A DNA stretch of 64,000 bases, taken from the NCBI GenBank assembly GCA_963791225.1, contig CAWBRV010000008.1:372001-436000 (forward strand), read 5' to 3'. Below, one piece after another: positions 41,538 to 50,359 of the stretch. The translations under genes were made by a program, and so were the position numbers. The notes beneath the pieces are model-generated. The model was not told the DNA's origin, searched no databases, and saw only the letters and a list, made by a program, of their open reading frames with translations. This stretch comes from PALSA-612 sp963791225. GTDB taxonomy: Bacteria; Actinomycetota; Thermoleophilia; Gaiellales; Gaiellaceae. Numbering within the stretch: the stretch's first letter is position 1; the number at the start of each line of letters is the position of its first letter.

Positions 41538-42312
41538 ATGTCCGTGGTCACGTCGGGAGTCGCTCGCCGGCCGCGCGCCTACGTGCGCGTCAGCGGTCCT
41601 GATGCGGAGGACTACCTCCAGCGGATGGTCTCGAACGACGTGTCCGCCGAGGTCTGCGACGCGCTGCTCCTGACGCCGAAGGCGCGCGTGATCGCGCCGC
41701 TCCGCGTCTGGCGACGGGGCGACGGCGACTTCTTGCTGCTGACCGAGCCCGAGCTCGGGGAGACGGTTCGCGCGGCGCTCGTCCGGGGCCGCTTCGCGGC
41801 CAAGTGCGAGATCGAGCTCGAGCAGCACACCTCCGTGGTCGTGTTCGGCGAGGCCGAGGGGATTCCGAGCCCCGACTACGGCGTGCCAGCCGTCGAGGTG
41901 CTCGACGAGCCGCTCGAGCCGACTGTCGGCGAGGACGAGCTCGAGGCGATGCGGATCGTCGCGGGGACGCCCCGGTTCGGCCGCGAGATCGACGACCGCG
42001 TCCTGCCGGCCGAGGCGGGGCTAGTCGACCGCGCCGTCTCGTTCACGAAGGGGTGCTACCCGGGCCAGGAGCCGATCGCGCGACTCCACTACCGCGGGCA
42101 CGCGAACCGCGGCCTGCGCGTGCTGACGCTGGACGGCGACGCGCTGCCCGGCGTACGACGCCGAGGTCGTGTTCGAGGGCAAGCCGGTCGGCCGCGTGAC
42201 GAGCGCCGCCCGCGACGGCGACCGCATCGTCGCGCTCGCCTACGTGCGCGTCGAGGTGCCCGTGGAGGCCGTTCTCGACGTCGGGGCCGCAAAAGCCCGC
42301 TCGCTAGACTGA
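41538..42312 (+). pseudogene. ygfZ: YgfZ/GcvT-like folate-binding protein, frameshifted near the 3' end
   Basis: The N-terminal 208 codons show the YgfZ family: VRVSGPDAEDYLQRMVSNDV, LTPKARVIAPLRVWR and the diagnostic FTKGCYPGQEPIARLHYRGH (KGCYxGQE, Cys173). After DALP the frame shifts. Removing one G from the GG at 42150-42151 restores AYDAEVVFEGKPVGRV and VRVEVPVEAVLDVGAAKARS with a stop at 42310, a 257-residue protein of normal length. YgfZ helps assemble or repair certain Fe-S enzymes. Either a sequencing error or a recent lesion. The uncorrected frame runs across the adjacent tRNA gene, which is a strong sign it is wrong. Confidence 0.82.
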
Positions 42313-42320
42313 ATCACCCC

Positions 42321-42393
42321 GCGCCCGTAGCTCAGGGGATAGAGCGCTGCCCTGCGGAGGCAGAGGTCGCAAGTTCGAATCTTGCCGGGCGCA
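42321..42393 (+). tRNA. tRNA-Arg, anticodon GCG
   Basis: The full cloverleaf reads: acceptor GCGCCCG with CGGGCGC, D arm GCTC with GAGC, anticodon stem CTGCC with GGCAG around loop CTGCGGA, and T arm GCAAG-TTCGAAT-CTTGC, with discriminator A. The anticodon (42354-42356) is GCG, reading CGC, instead of the ACG that most bacteria use. The D loop has the A20 expected for arginine identity. CCA is not encoded. It starts eight bases after the ygfZ stop. Confidence 0.93.
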
Positions 42394-42477
42394 TCGAGAA
42401 TTCATGCGGGTTTGTGGCCGATGACGCTCTCGGCGCGATCGGTTGCGCGCCCCCACGAGTGCCCTGCACGTCCGGCT

Positions 42478-42969
42478 TCAGCTCACCGCCTTCTTCACGA
42501 GCGTGCTGATCCTTGCCTCTTCGGCGGCGCTCAACTCCGTCAGCGCGAAGGAAGTCGGCCACATGGCACCTTCGTCGAGGTTCGCCTCGTCGCTGAAGCC
42601 GAACGTCGCGTACCTCGATTTGAACTTCTCCGCGCTTTGGAAGAAGCAGACGACCTTGCCGTCCTTGGCGTACGCGGGCATCCCATACCAGGTTTTCGGC
42701 GAGAGGTCTGGTGCGCTGGCCGTGACGACAGCATGAAGCCGCCTGGCCATGACGCGATCCGGCCCCCGCATCTCGGCGATCTTCGCGAGCACGTCGCTTT
42801 CTCCGTCCGCCTTGTTCTTGTTCGCGCGAGCCTCCGACCTCAGTTCTTTGGCGCGCTCCTTCATCGCGGCTCGTTCCTCGTCCGTGAATCCCTTGGACTT
42901 CTTGCCGATCGCGGCGGTGCTCTTGGCGGACCTCTGCGTGCCCTTCTTTGCAGGCTTGCTCTCAGCCAT
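42478..42969 (-). CDS. DUF1801 (YdhG-like) protein
   Basis: 163 residues from ATG 42969, chosen because the upstream extension has no family features. A basic N-terminal part (SKPAKKGTQRSAKSTAAIGKKSKGFTDEER) and charged helix lead to the DUF1801 core: APDLSPKTWYGMPAYAKDGKVVCFFQSAEKFKSRYATFGF. The YdhG/DUF1801 fold is linked to iron-chaperone-like (frataxin-type) folds, but the function is uncertain. The basic tail suggests nucleic-acid contact, which is an inference. Confidence 0.82.
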   Translation of the reverse strand: MAESKPAKKGTQRSAKSTAAIGKKSKGFTDEERAAMKERAKELRSEARANKNKADGESDVLAKIAEMRGPDRVMARRLHAVVTASAPDLSPKTWYGMPAYAKDGKVVCFFQSAEKFKSRYATFGFSDEANLDEGAMWPTSFALTELSAAEEARISTLVKKAVS

Positions 42970-43065
42970 GGTTCTCTCCTCTGCCAGATCTGATGTTCGT
43001 GAACGATGACACGCCGGGAGCAACCACCTCCCTCGCGTCGTCCTCCGCGGCAGGTGCGAGTCAGC

Positions 43066-43755
43066 TCACGTTCGACGCGTCACGAAGACGTACTCGCGGC
43101 TCTCGTCCGTCAGCGGTTGCCGGTCGAAACCGCCGTACAGCGCCTCGACCTCGAGGCCGGCGACGTCGATCAGCCCGAGCCACTCGTTCTTCGTCGCCCA
43201 CCACACCGAGCTCGTCCCGCCGCCCTCGTCCAGGGTGATGTCGATGCGGTTGTCGCCGACGGCGTAGCCCAACGTGTGCGGAACAGGGTCGTCGTGGTGT
43301 TGGCCGTCCAGGCGCGCCGCGATCCGGTGGTCGAAGGCGAAGGCGTTCCAGGCGAACCGGCCGCCCGGCCGGAGCAACGCGGCGACGCGTTCGAAGGTGC
43401 GTCGCCGGTCGGCCCAGGTCGGCAGGTGCAGCAGCGCCCGGAACGGGCAGTAGATAAGCCCGGCCGGCTCCTCGAGCGTGAGATCGCGCATGTCGCCCTC
43501 GTGCAGTTCGAGGTTCACGCCCGCTTCCGCCGCATTGCGACGCGCCTGCTCGAGCATGGACGGCGAGGAGTCGATCCCAACGACCTTCCGGCCGGTCGCG
43601 AGCGCGACCGGGATTGCGACGCGCCCGTTCCCGACGGCGAGCTCGACGAGCGGCCCTTCGGTCTCCAGCGCCAGCTCGACGTAGAAGGGGACGTCCTCGG
43701 TCATGGCGGCCGACCATTCTTCGTAGCGATCGGCGAACGCCTCGTCCCAGCTCAT
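43066..43755 (-). CDS. SAM-dependent methyltransferase
   Basis: 229 residues. The Rossmann SAM site is LVELAVGNGRVAIPVA, with GRKVVGIDSSPSMLEQARRN, ELHEGDMRDL and IYCPFRALLHLPTWADRRRTFE. LLRPGGRFAWNAFAFDH completes the class I fold. The substrate is unknown. It stands alone, with about 96 bases to its downstream neighbour. Confidence 0.85.
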   Translation of the reverse strand: MSWDEAFADRYEEWSAAMTEDVPFYVELALETEGPLVELAVGNGRVAIPVALATGRKVVGIDSSPSMLEQARRNAAEAGVNLELHEGDMRDLTLEEPAGLIYCPFRALLHLPTWADRRRTFERVAALLRPGGRFAWNAFAFDHRIAARLDGQHHDDPVPHTLGYAVGDNRIDITLDEGGGTSSVWWATKNEWLGLIDVAGLEVEALYGGFDRQPLTDESREYVFVTRRT

Positions 43756-43787
43756 CCGGCGATGCTACGCGTGATTACGGAATCCAC

Positions 43788-43997
43788 ATGTCGGGTACGC
43801 GTGGCAGAGATGCGCGGGGTCAGATACCTGCTCCGCCAGTTCACTGCGATGTGGTCAAGGAGCATCTCCGTTCTCAGATCGAGGATGCCGGCCGGCCGCC
43901 CGAGCTGACGGCGAACGAGGTCGAGCTGGTGCGCTTCATCCGCGTCGGGCAGTTCGACTGGGACGCGTACCTGGCGAAGCGGCCCGGCCCGAGCTAG
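43788..43997 (+). CDS. Possible small hypothetical protein
   Basis: 69 codons from ATG 43788, or 48 from GTG 43854. The C-terminal part (LTANEVELVRFIRVGQFDWDAYLAKRPGPS) reads like real protein, while the N-terminal part does not. No known domain. Its stop overlaps the stop of the convergent gene by four bases. Confidence 0.35.
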   Translation: MSGTRGRDARGQIPAPPVHCDVVKEHLRSQIEDAGRPPELTANEVELVRFIRVGQFDWDAYLAKRPGPS

Positions 43998-44305
43998 CGC
44001 GGGCGCTGATTGCGGTTCATCAGCCGCTCGAACGCGCTCTGTGGTCGCGTGCCACGCTTCGCGTCCTCCAGCGCCTCCGTCAGGTAGACGCGGAGCTGCT
44101 CGGCGCCGTCGTGGTCGCGCCCCCTCGTCTGCTCGGCGAGCGTCTCGACGAGCTCGAGGAGCGCCGACAGCGAATCCTCGTCCCCGATGTTCGCGGCTGC
44201 GGCAGCCCCGGCCCACGCGTGATCGGCGGCAGGCCCGAGGGCTCCGCACGCGAGCGCCTCACGGGCGTCCGCGAGTTCGCGCTCGGCATCCGGGCTCCGG
44301 GGCAT
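43994..44305 (-). CDS. Small helical hypothetical protein
   Basis: 103 residues from ATG 44305. Almost entirely helical: SPDAERELADAREALACGALGPAADHAWAGAAAAA, then LSALLELVETLAEQTRG and LRVYLTEALEDAKRG, ending in a basic FERLMNRNQRPR. It is compatible with a TPR-like or four-helix domain. It is divergent from pepE across about 50 bases. Not recognised. Confidence 0.55.
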   Translation of the reverse strand: MPRSPDAERELADAREALACGALGPAADHAWAGAAAAANIGDEDSLSALLELVETLAEQTRGRDHDGAEQLRVYLTEALEDAKRGTRPQSAFERLMNRNQRPR

Positions 44306-44356
44306 ACCGGAACCGTGCCACGACCGGCGGCGGCCCGCGCGTGTTAGGCATTCAGC

Positions 44357-45031
44357 ATGGAGAAGCGGATCTTCGCGATCGGCGGCGGGAGGACGCCGGA
44401 GCCCGTGAGGGACTACTTGCTTTCGCTGCCGGGCAAGCCGCGGCCGAGGGTGCTGCTCGTGAACACGCCCGGGCGGGAGGATCCGTCGGACACGCTGCAC
44501 GGCTACGAGGTGTTCTCCGGCCGGGCGGACGTGAGCCGTGCCGAGTTCTTCCCCTGGCCGCGCGTCGACCTCCGGGAGCACACGCTCGGTCATGACCTGA
44601 TCGTCGTCGGCGGCGGGAACACGGCGAACGCCCTTGCGATCTGGCGTGTCCACGGATTCGACGCCATCCTCGGGGAGGCGTACGAGCAGGGCGTCGTGCT
44701 CGCGGGGTCGAGCGCCGGGATGATCTGCTGGTTCGAGGCCGGCGTCACCGACTCGTTCGGGCCAGAGCTGGCCGGCATGCGGGACGGGCTGGGCCTCCTG
44801 GCCGGCAGCGCCTGTCCGCACTACGACGACGAGGAGCTTCGGCGGCCGACCTACCGGCGGCTGATCGACGAGGAGGGCTTCCCCTCTGGCTACGCCGCCG
44901 ACTCGGGAGTCGGCCTCGGCTTCGTCGACGGCGAGCTCGTCGAGGTCGTCACGGCTCGTGAGGGAGCGACTGCCTACCGCGTCGAGCTGGGAAAGGAGCT
45001 GGCGTTGCCGCCGACGACCGTGCTTCCCTGA
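44357..45031 (+). CDS. Peptidase E-like serine peptidase (S51)
   Basis: 224 residues. The nucleophile motif VVLAGSSAGMICWF (Ser119) and DLIVVGGGNTANALAIW fit the S51 dipeptidase E/cyanophycinase fold, with FFPWPRVDL and GSACPHYDDE (catalytic-region His). Peptidase E cleaves Asp-X dipeptides; cyanophycinase-like activity is possible but the size favours peptidase E. Cytoplasmic, no signal peptide. Confidence 0.87.
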   Translation: MEKRIFAIGGGRTPEPVRDYLLSLPGKPRPRVLLVNTPGREDPSDTLHGYEVFSGRADVSRAEFFPWPRVDLREHTLGHDLIVVGGGNTANALAIWRVHGFDAILGEAYEQGVVLAGSSAGMICWFEAGVTDSFGPELAGMRDGLGLLAGSACPHYDDEELRRPTYRRLIDEEGFPSGYAADSGVGLGFVDGELVEVVTAREGATAYRVELGKELALPPTTVLP

Positions 45032-45075
45032 CCGCAGCGGGTCCAGGCCAAGCGCTCGCCCTAGACTGAGCGGCC

Positions 45076-46005
45076 GTGCCGCTCTATCTCTCCGAGCAGG
45101 ATGTCGACGGCCTGCTGACCCCCGAGCTCGCGCTGGACGCGGTCGAGGGGTCGTTCCGGCGAATGGCCGAAGGGCAGGTCGAGAACGTGCCGCGGCGTCG
45201 GCTCAAGCTCGACCGGGGGATGCTGGCGGTCATGTCCGCAGCCGACCTCGGTCTCGGTGTCGCCGGGGTGAAGACCTACGCCGCAGGTCAGGGCGGCGCG
45301 AGCTTCGTGGTCGTCCTCTTCGACGCCGCGGGCGACGAGTTGATCGCGGTGATCGAGGCGGACCGGCTCGGCCAGTACCGAACCGGCGCGGCGACGGGTG
45401 TGGCCGCCCGCTGTCTGGCGAAGGAGGGCGCGTCGTCGCTCGGCGTCTTCGGAGCGGGCCTGCAGGCGGAGATGCAGCTCCGCTGCGTGCGGGCGGCACT
45501 GCCGGCGGTCGATGACGTCGTCGTCTACTCGCGGACGCCGGAGCGGCGCGAGGAGTTCGCGCAGCGGCTCGGTGTCGAGGCCATCGAGTCGAGCCAGGAG
45601 GCGGCCGAGAAGGACGTCGTCGTGACGATCACGACCTCGCGCGATCCGGTGCTGCGCGGTGACTGGCTGCGAGCCGGCGCGCTCGTCTGCGCCGCGGGCG
45701 CGAACCGTCCGCAGGCGCGCGAGCTCGACAACGCCGTGCTCCAGCGGGCCGCATTCGTCTGCTGCGACTCCGTCGAGGACGCGCGCATCGAGTCGGGCGA
45801 CCTGATCGAGCCCGTCGCGCAGGGCGTGCTCGACTGGCTCGAGGTGCACGAGCTCGCCGAGGTCGTGTCCGGCCAGGTCCAGGGCCGGCAGTCGGCTGAC
45901 GACATCGTCGTCTTCAAGTCGAACGGCATCGCTGCGTGGGACCTGGCGATCGGCGCGCTCGCCGTCGAGCGCGCCCGCGAGCTCGGCGTCGGACGCGAGC
46001 TCTAG
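45076..46005 (+). CDS. Ornithine cyclodeaminase/mu-crystallin family protein
   Basis: 309 residues from GTG. N-terminal YLSEQDVDGLLTPELALDAVEGSF, GVKTYAAGQGGASFVVVLFD and ADRLGQYRTGAATGVAARCLA with Lys and Arg near the substrate site, and the Rossmann motif SLGVFGAGLQAEMQLR. This family covers ornithine cyclodeaminase, alanine dehydrogenase of the archaeal type and ketimine reductase. The exact substrate is not evident. Its stop overlaps that of the convergent small gene. Confidence 0.88.
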   Translation: MPLYLSEQDVDGLLTPELALDAVEGSFRRMAEGQVENVPRRRLKLDRGMLAVMSAADLGLGVAGVKTYAAGQGGASFVVVLFDAAGDELIAVIEADRLGQYRTGAATGVAARCLAKEGASSLGVFGAGLQAEMQLRCVRAALPAVDDVVVYSRTPERREEFAQRLGVEAIESSQEAAEKDVVVTITTSRDPVLRGDWLRAGALVCAAGANRPQARELDNAVLQRAAFVCCDSVEDARIESGDLIEPVAQGVLDWLEVHELAEVVSGQVQGRQSADDIVVFKSNGIAAWDLAIGALAVERARELGVGREL

Positions 46006-46256
46006 GTCGGGCTCGACCCGTCGAGCGCCTGCACGTGCTCGGCCACGATGTCGTCGCCGAACGCGTGGACGACCTCGGGCCGCTCGAGGACGCGCGCGAG
46101 CTCGCGATCGGTGCAGTGGTTCTTCACGTACGGGTCGTCGAGGATCTCGGTGAGGCTCCGGCCGCGCTTGTGCTCGCGGACGACGTAGACGGCGACGCGC
46201 TCCTCGGCGCTCTTGGTGGCGAAGAGGAACGAGAACGGATTCCGCAGGAGCGACAT
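46002..46256 (-). CDS. Small hypothetical protein
   Basis: 84 residues from ATG 46256 (or GTG 46265). RNPFSFLFATKSAEERVAVYVVREHKRGRSLTEILDDPYVKNHCTDRELARVLERPEVVHAFG looks like a real helical protein with a conserved-looking DPYVKN segment. Not recognised. It is divergent from the following gene. Confidence 0.6.
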   Translation of the reverse strand: MSLLRNPFSFLFATKSAEERVAVYVVREHKRGRSLTEILDDPYVKNHCTDRELARVLERPEVVHAFGDDIVAEHVQALDGSSPT

Positions 46257-46298
46257 GCGCGCCACGAGGCAATTGTATCCGTGGTCTATCCTTGCTCC

Positions 46299-46646
46299 AT
46301 GAGGCAGGCGGACGCCTCGGCGCGGTACGCGGAGCGGGTGCTCGACAGCGTCGACGACGGCGGTGAGCCCGAGCGCATCGTCCTCTGGATCGAGCGCAAG
46401 GAGGGCGGCGTCTGGGCCGTCGGCCGCGCAGTCAATCCGCAGCACCGCGAGAGCGACGAGCCGCGGGCCGACGACTACATCTTCGAGGGCTTCGAGCTCG
46501 ACGACGCGCTCGAGGCGGCGAACGGCGCGCTCGAGGACGACGTGAGCGTGCTCGAGCAGGAAGGCGACCCGGGTCGCGTGGCGCCGTTCACGCGCAAGGA
46601 GATCGTCCCCAGGCTCGAGCGCGAGTTCTTCCGCGGCGAAGCCTGA
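46299..46646 (+). CDS. Small acidic hypothetical protein
   Basis: 115 residues from ATG 46299. ASARYAERVLDSVDDGGEPERIVLWIERKEGGVWAVGRAVNP then ADDYIFEGFELDDALEAANGALEDDVSVLE: an alpha/beta acidic protein. Not recognised. The 150 bases after it carry no clear feature beyond the mqnD leader. Confidence 0.6.
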   Translation: MRQADASARYAERVLDSVDDGGEPERIVLWIERKEGGVWAVGRAVNPQHRESDEPRADDYIFEGFELDDALEAANGALEDDVSVLEQEGDPGRVAPFTRKEIVPRLEREFFRGEA

Positions 46647-46796
46647 CCGACCGCGGAGAATCGGCTCACAATGGGCACATCTGCGGCACTCCTTCGGCCG
46701 TAGCCTGTGAGCTCTTCCCCGGGTGGGCGGGGCTAGGGATGGGACCAGAACTGTGTGCGACCGCGCCCGGCAAGCCCTGCTAGCCTCCGGCGCTCG

Positions 46797-47621
46797 ATGC
46801 TGATCCGCCTCGGACACAGCCCGGACGCCGACGACGCATTCATGTTCTGGGCGCTCGCGGCCGGCCGCGTCGACACTCGCGACTTCGAGTTCCGGCACAT
46901 CCTCCGCGACATCCAGACGCTCAACGAGTGGGCGCTCGAGGGCCGGCTGGAGACGACCGCGATCTCGCTCCACACCTACCCGTTCGTGCAGGATCGCTAC
47001 GTCCTGCTCCCGCACGGGGCCAGCATGGGGTCGGGGTACGGGCCGATCGTGGTCGGGCGCGAGGCGATCCCGCTCGAGCGGCTGTCCGAGATCGAGATCG
47101 CCGTCCCCGGTCGGATGACGACCGCTTTCCTCGTCCTGCGCATGGCGATCGGCGACTTCCGCTACCGCGAGGTGCCGTTCGACCAGATCATGGACGAGGT
47201 GCGCTCCGGCGCCGTGGACGCCGGCCTCCTGATCCACGAGGGCCAGCTGACCTACGAGGCGGAAGGGTTCACGAAGATTCTCGACCTCGGCGAGTGGTGG
47301 ATGCTGGAGACGGGGCTGCCCTTGCCGCTCGGCGCCAATGTCGCGCGCCGTGACCTCGGCGAGGAGACGCTGGCCGAGCTCTCGGACGTACTCGCCGCCT
47401 CGATCCGCGCCGGTCTCGAGAACCGCAGCGAGGCGATGGCCTACGCGATGGAGTTCAGCCGCGGCCTCGAGCCGCACCTCGCCGATCGGTTCGTCGGCAT
47501 GTACGTGAACGAGCTGACGCAGGACTACGGTGACGAGGGACGGCAGGCGGTCAAGGAGCTGCTGCGGCGCGCCGAGGCGCTCGGAGCCTTCCCCGAGCCC
47601 GTTCGCGTCGAGTTCGTCTGA
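46797..47621 (+). CDS. mqnD: 1,4-dihydroxy-6-naphthoate synthase (futalosine menaquinone pathway)
   Basis: 274 residues from ATG 46797. Periplasmic-binding-protein-like fold with IRLGHSPDADDAFMFWALAAG, the IQTLNEWALEGRLETTAISLH strand, GSGYGPIVVGRE and DAGLLIHEGQLTYEAEGF, all family marks of MqnD. It cleaves cyclic de-hypoxanthine futalosine to 1,4-dihydroxy-6-naphthoate. This implies that the organism makes menaquinone by the futalosine route, fitting the quinone needs of complex I here. It is followed by a thiolase 13 bases downstream. Confidence 0.88.
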   Translation: MLIRLGHSPDADDAFMFWALAAGRVDTRDFEFRHILRDIQTLNEWALEGRLETTAISLHTYPFVQDRYVLLPHGASMGSGYGPIVVGREAIPLERLSEIEIAVPGRMTTAFLVLRMAIGDFRYREVPFDQIMDEVRSGAVDAGLLIHEGQLTYEAEGFTKILDLGEWWMLETGLPLPLGANVARRDLGEETLAELSDVLAASIRAGLENRSEAMAYAMEFSRGLEPHLADRFVGMYVNELTQDYGDEGRQAVKELLRRAEALGAFPEPVRVEFV

Positions 47622-47634
47622 GTAGGCTTGCGGC

Positions 47635-48804
47635 GTGAGCCGCGCGGTCGTCCTCTCTGCCGTTCGCACGCCCGTCGGGCGCTATGGAGGTGCGCTCTCG
47701 GGTGTCCGGCCCGACGACCTCGCCGCGCTCGCGATCGCCGCCGCGGTCGAGCGCGCCGGTGTCCCGGCCGGCGAGATCGAGGACGTCCACTTCGGGTGTG
47801 CGAACCAGGCGGGCGAGGACAACCGCAACGTCGCGCGCATGGCCGCGCTGCTCGCGGGCCTCCCCGAGTCGGTGGCTGGTGTGACCGTGAACCGGCTCTG
47901 TGCTTCGGGTCTGGCGGCGGTGGTCTCCGCCTGCCACGCGGTGGCGGCAGGAGACGGCGACCTGTTCGTGGCCGGCGGGGTCGAGTCGATGAGCCGCGCA
48001 CCGCTCGCGATGGCGAAGCCGGCCGACGCGTTTCCCCGCGGCAATCAGGTCGCCTACGACACGACGCTCGGCTGGCGCTTCCCGAACCCGCGAATGGAGG
48101 AGATGTTCCCGCTCGAGTCGATGGGCGAGACGGGTGAGAACGTCGCCGAGCGGTGGCACGTCTCGCGCGAGGACCAGGACGCGTTCGCGCTCGAGTCCCA
48201 GCAGCGCTGGGCCGCGGCCTCCGAGGCGGGCCGGTTCGACGACGAGCTGGTCCCCGTCGGCGACGTCGTCCGCGACGAGCATCCGCGACCGGAGACGAGC
48301 GCCGAGCGGCTCGCGCAGCTGAAGCCGGCATTCCGCCCGGGCGGCACCGTCACCGCGGGGAACGCGAGCGGGATCAACGACGGCGCTGCGGCGCTCGTCG
48401 TCGCGAGCGAGGAGCGCGCCCGGGAGCTCGGCGTCGAGCCGCTCGGCTCGTTCGTCGCGTCGGCCGTCGCCGGCGTCGACCCGCGGGTGATGGGCATCGG
48501 CCCGGTCCCGGCGGTGCAGAAGCTGCTCGCACGCGCAGGAATCGCCGCTGACGACCTCGATCTCGTCGAGCTGAACGAGGCATTCGCGTCGCAGAGCTTG
48601 GCGGTGGTCCGCGAGCTCGGGCTCGACGCCGAACGGGTGAACGTGAACGGCGGCGCGATCGCGATCGGCCACCCGCTCGGCATGAGCGGCGCACGGCTCG
48701 TGGTGACGCTGCTCCACGAGCTCCGCCGCCGGAACGGCCGCTACGGCCTCGCCACGCTGTGCGTCGGCGTCGGCCAGGGCCAGGCCGCGCTCTTCGAGCG
48801 CTGA
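47635..48804 (+). CDS. Thiolase (acetyl-CoA acyltransferase family)
   Basis: 389 residues from GTG. The acylated cysteine is in VNRLCASGLAAVVSA. The catalytic His and Cys regions are NGGAIAIGHPLGMSGARLV and LCVGVGQGQAALFE. GGVESMSRAPLAM and ELNEAFASQSLAV are standard. Degradative 3-ketoacyl-CoA thiolase and acetoacetyl-CoA thiolase are both possible; related paaJ/pcaF-type enzymes have a similar length. It may be cotranscribed with mqnD, with no pathway link I can show. Confidence 0.92.
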   Translation: MSRAVVLSAVRTPVGRYGGALSGVRPDDLAALAIAAAVERAGVPAGEIEDVHFGCANQAGEDNRNVARMAALLAGLPESVAGVTVNRLCASGLAAVVSACHAVAAGDGDLFVAGGVESMSRAPLAMAKPADAFPRGNQVAYDTTLGWRFPNPRMEEMFPLESMGETGENVAERWHVSREDQDAFALESQQRWAAASEAGRFDDELVPVGDVVRDEHPRPETSAERLAQLKPAFRPGGTVTAGNASGINDGAAALVVASEERARELGVEPLGSFVASAVAGVDPRVMGIGPVPAVQKLLARAGIAADDLDLVELNEAFASQSLAVVRELGLDAERVNVNGGAIAIGHPLGMSGARLVVTLLHELRRRNGRYGLATLCVGVGQGQAALFER

Positions 48805-48827
48805 CCTTCGCAGCCGAGGGCAAAGGC

Positions 48828-48848
48828 GCCGGCGAAGCCGGCAGTTTT
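48828..48848 (+). terminator. Terminator after the thiolase gene
   Basis: GCCGGC, GAA loop, GCCGGC, then AGTTTT: a short GC stem with a U-rich tail 23 bases after the stop. Because it covers the TTG at 48847, it argues that the next gene starts further downstream. Confidence 0.7.
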
Positions 48849-48921
48849 GGCCCGAAGCGAAGAAGAGACGTGGCCGTTGGGCCACGTCAACCTCGACGGC
48901 CTCGCGGCCGATAGAGGGATC

Positions 48922-50355
48922 GTGGACTTCTTCCGGCCGTCTTCGCCTGCGCCGGTTCGCCTGACGGTTCTCGTCGGCTGCTTCGTCGCGTCGATCTGTG
49001 CGCTCCTGGCGACGGTCGGTGCGGACGCGGACTGGCTGGCCGCCCTCGGCCGTGACATCGCCCAGTCGTGGTCGATCCCGAACGGGGTCCCGTTCGCTGC
49101 GGCGGCGTCGGCCGGCTGGCACAACGTGCCCGTCCTGGGCGAGCTCGTCTTTCACTCGTTGCAGGCATCGCTCGGGTCGCGCGGGCTCGTGATCGCGCAG
49201 GTCGTCGCCGTGGTCGCGTGTCTCTGGATCGTCTCGACCGACATGCGCCGCGCCGGGGTCGCCGACACTCCCGCAGCCCTCGTTCTGATGCTGACGGCCT
49301 TCGCGGCCGCTCCGTCACTGCTCGTCGTCCGCTCCCAGCTCTTCTCGCTCGCGTTCTTCCCGCTGCTCGTGCTGCTGCTGCGGGAGGAGAGCCGGAAGCC
49401 GTCGCGACGCGTGTGGCTCCTCGTCCCGCTCGTCGCGCTCTGGTCGAACCTCCACGGGGGCGTCCTGCTCGGCGTCGCCGTCGCGGGCGCTTACCTCCTC
49501 TTCGGGCGCCTACGCCGGGATCCGCTGGTGGCAGGCGGCGTGCTGGCCGGGATGGCGCTCGCGCTCTTCGCCACGCCGGCGCTCGCGAAGACGGCCGACT
49601 ACTACGGCGGCGTCATCGGCAGCCAGGCGGCCTCGCGCGGTGAGGGGCTGTGGCAGCCACTGTCGTTGCGCTCGCCGTTCGACCTGATCTTCCTCGCCGT
49701 GGCGATCCCGATGCTCGTGCTCGCGTTGCGATCGCGACCTGCGCTGTGGGAGGTCGTCGTCATCGCCGGCCTCGGAGTGGCGGCGGCGCGAGCGAGCCGG
49801 AACGAGGTTTGGCTGGTGCTGTTCATCGCGCTCCCGGCCGCGAAGGCGCTCGCGGGCTCGCGGACGTGGCGCTTGACGGTACCGCGCAACGTGGCCAGCG
49901 CCGTGACAGGGTTGCTCGTCCTCCTCGCGCTCGCCGGACTCGCCCGTACGCCGACGCTGGCCGGGGCGACACCGCAACTCCTGCGGGCCGCGGGTCGCGC
50001 CGCTCACGGGACGCCGATCCTGGCCGACGGCTTCGACGCGGAGCAGCTCGCGCTCGCGGGCAACAGGATCCTGATCGGCAACCCGCTGGACGCGTTCTCG
50101 CCCCACGAGCAGCGCCTCTACCTCGACTGGCTCGCTGGGCGTCCGGACGGTGACGCCGAGCTCGCCCGTGTCCGCGTCGTGATGGTGACGGTTGGCACCT
50201 CGGCGGAGCGCCGACTCGCCGTGCGGAAGGACTTCGTCGAGGCCGGTTACGACAAGCGGGCGGCACTCTACGTTCGCGCTGACGCCAGAGGAGAGCCCGT
50301 TTCGTCACAGAGAAGTTCCGAACGCGTCACGAAGTCCTCGCTAGCGTTCAGGTAG
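48922..50355 (+). CDS. Polytopic membrane protein, unknown function
   Basis: About 477 residues from GTG 48922. A TTG 25 codons upstream would lie in the thiolase terminator, so I prefer the later start. There are about ten helices. The first loop holds DADWLAALGRDIAQSWSIPNGVPFAAAASAGWHNVPVLGELVFHSL, which resembles the acidic first loop of GT-C or dolichyl-mannosyltransferase-like proteins. VVRSQLFSLAFFPLLVLLL and SNLHGGVLLGVAVAGAYLLFG follow. A soluble C-terminal domain (HGTPILADGFDAEQLALAG) is extracytoplasmic. Function not established. Confidence 0.65.
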   Translation: MDFFRPSSPAPVRLTVLVGCFVASICALLATVGADADWLAALGRDIAQSWSIPNGVPFAAAASAGWHNVPVLGELVFHSLQASLGSRGLVIAQVVAVVACLWIVSTDMRRAGVADTPAALVLMLTAFAAAPSLLVVRSQLFSLAFFPLLVLLLREESRKPSRRVWLLVPLVALWSNLHGGVLLGVAVAGAYLLFGRLRRDPLVAGGVLAGMALALFATPALAKTADYYGGVIGSQAASRGEGLWQPLSLRSPFDLIFLAVAIPMLVLALRSRPALWEVVVIAGLGVAAARASRNEVWLVLFIALPAAKALAGSRTWRLTVPRNVASAVTGLLVLLALAGLARTPTLAGATPQLLRAAGRAAHGTPILADGFDAEQLALAGNRILIGNPLDAFSPHEQRLYLDWLAGRPDGDAELARVRVVMVTVGTSAERRLAVRKDFVEAGYDKRAALYVRADARGEPVSSQRSSERVTKSSLAFR

Positions 50356-50359
50356 GGAC

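Noticed and set aside
42150..42509. Extended C-terminus of the ygfZ frame, including APVAQGIERC-like sequence
   Set aside because: That stretch is translated tRNA-Arg sequence. The family C-terminus continues in the neighbouring frame.
43614..43787. N-terminal extension of the small ORF ending at 43997
   Set aside because: It is antisense to the methyltransferase and arginine-rich. Only the part after 43788 could be protein.
46647..46796. Possible small RNA or riboswitch before mqnD
   Set aside because: The 150-base gap has some pairing (a CTTCGG loop) but no structure I can match to a known class. I report nothing there.
48868..48887. ACGTGGCC/GGCCACGT inverted repeat upstream of the membrane protein
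   Set aside because: A short palindrome of this kind is common at this GC content. It could be an operator, but nothing supports it further.
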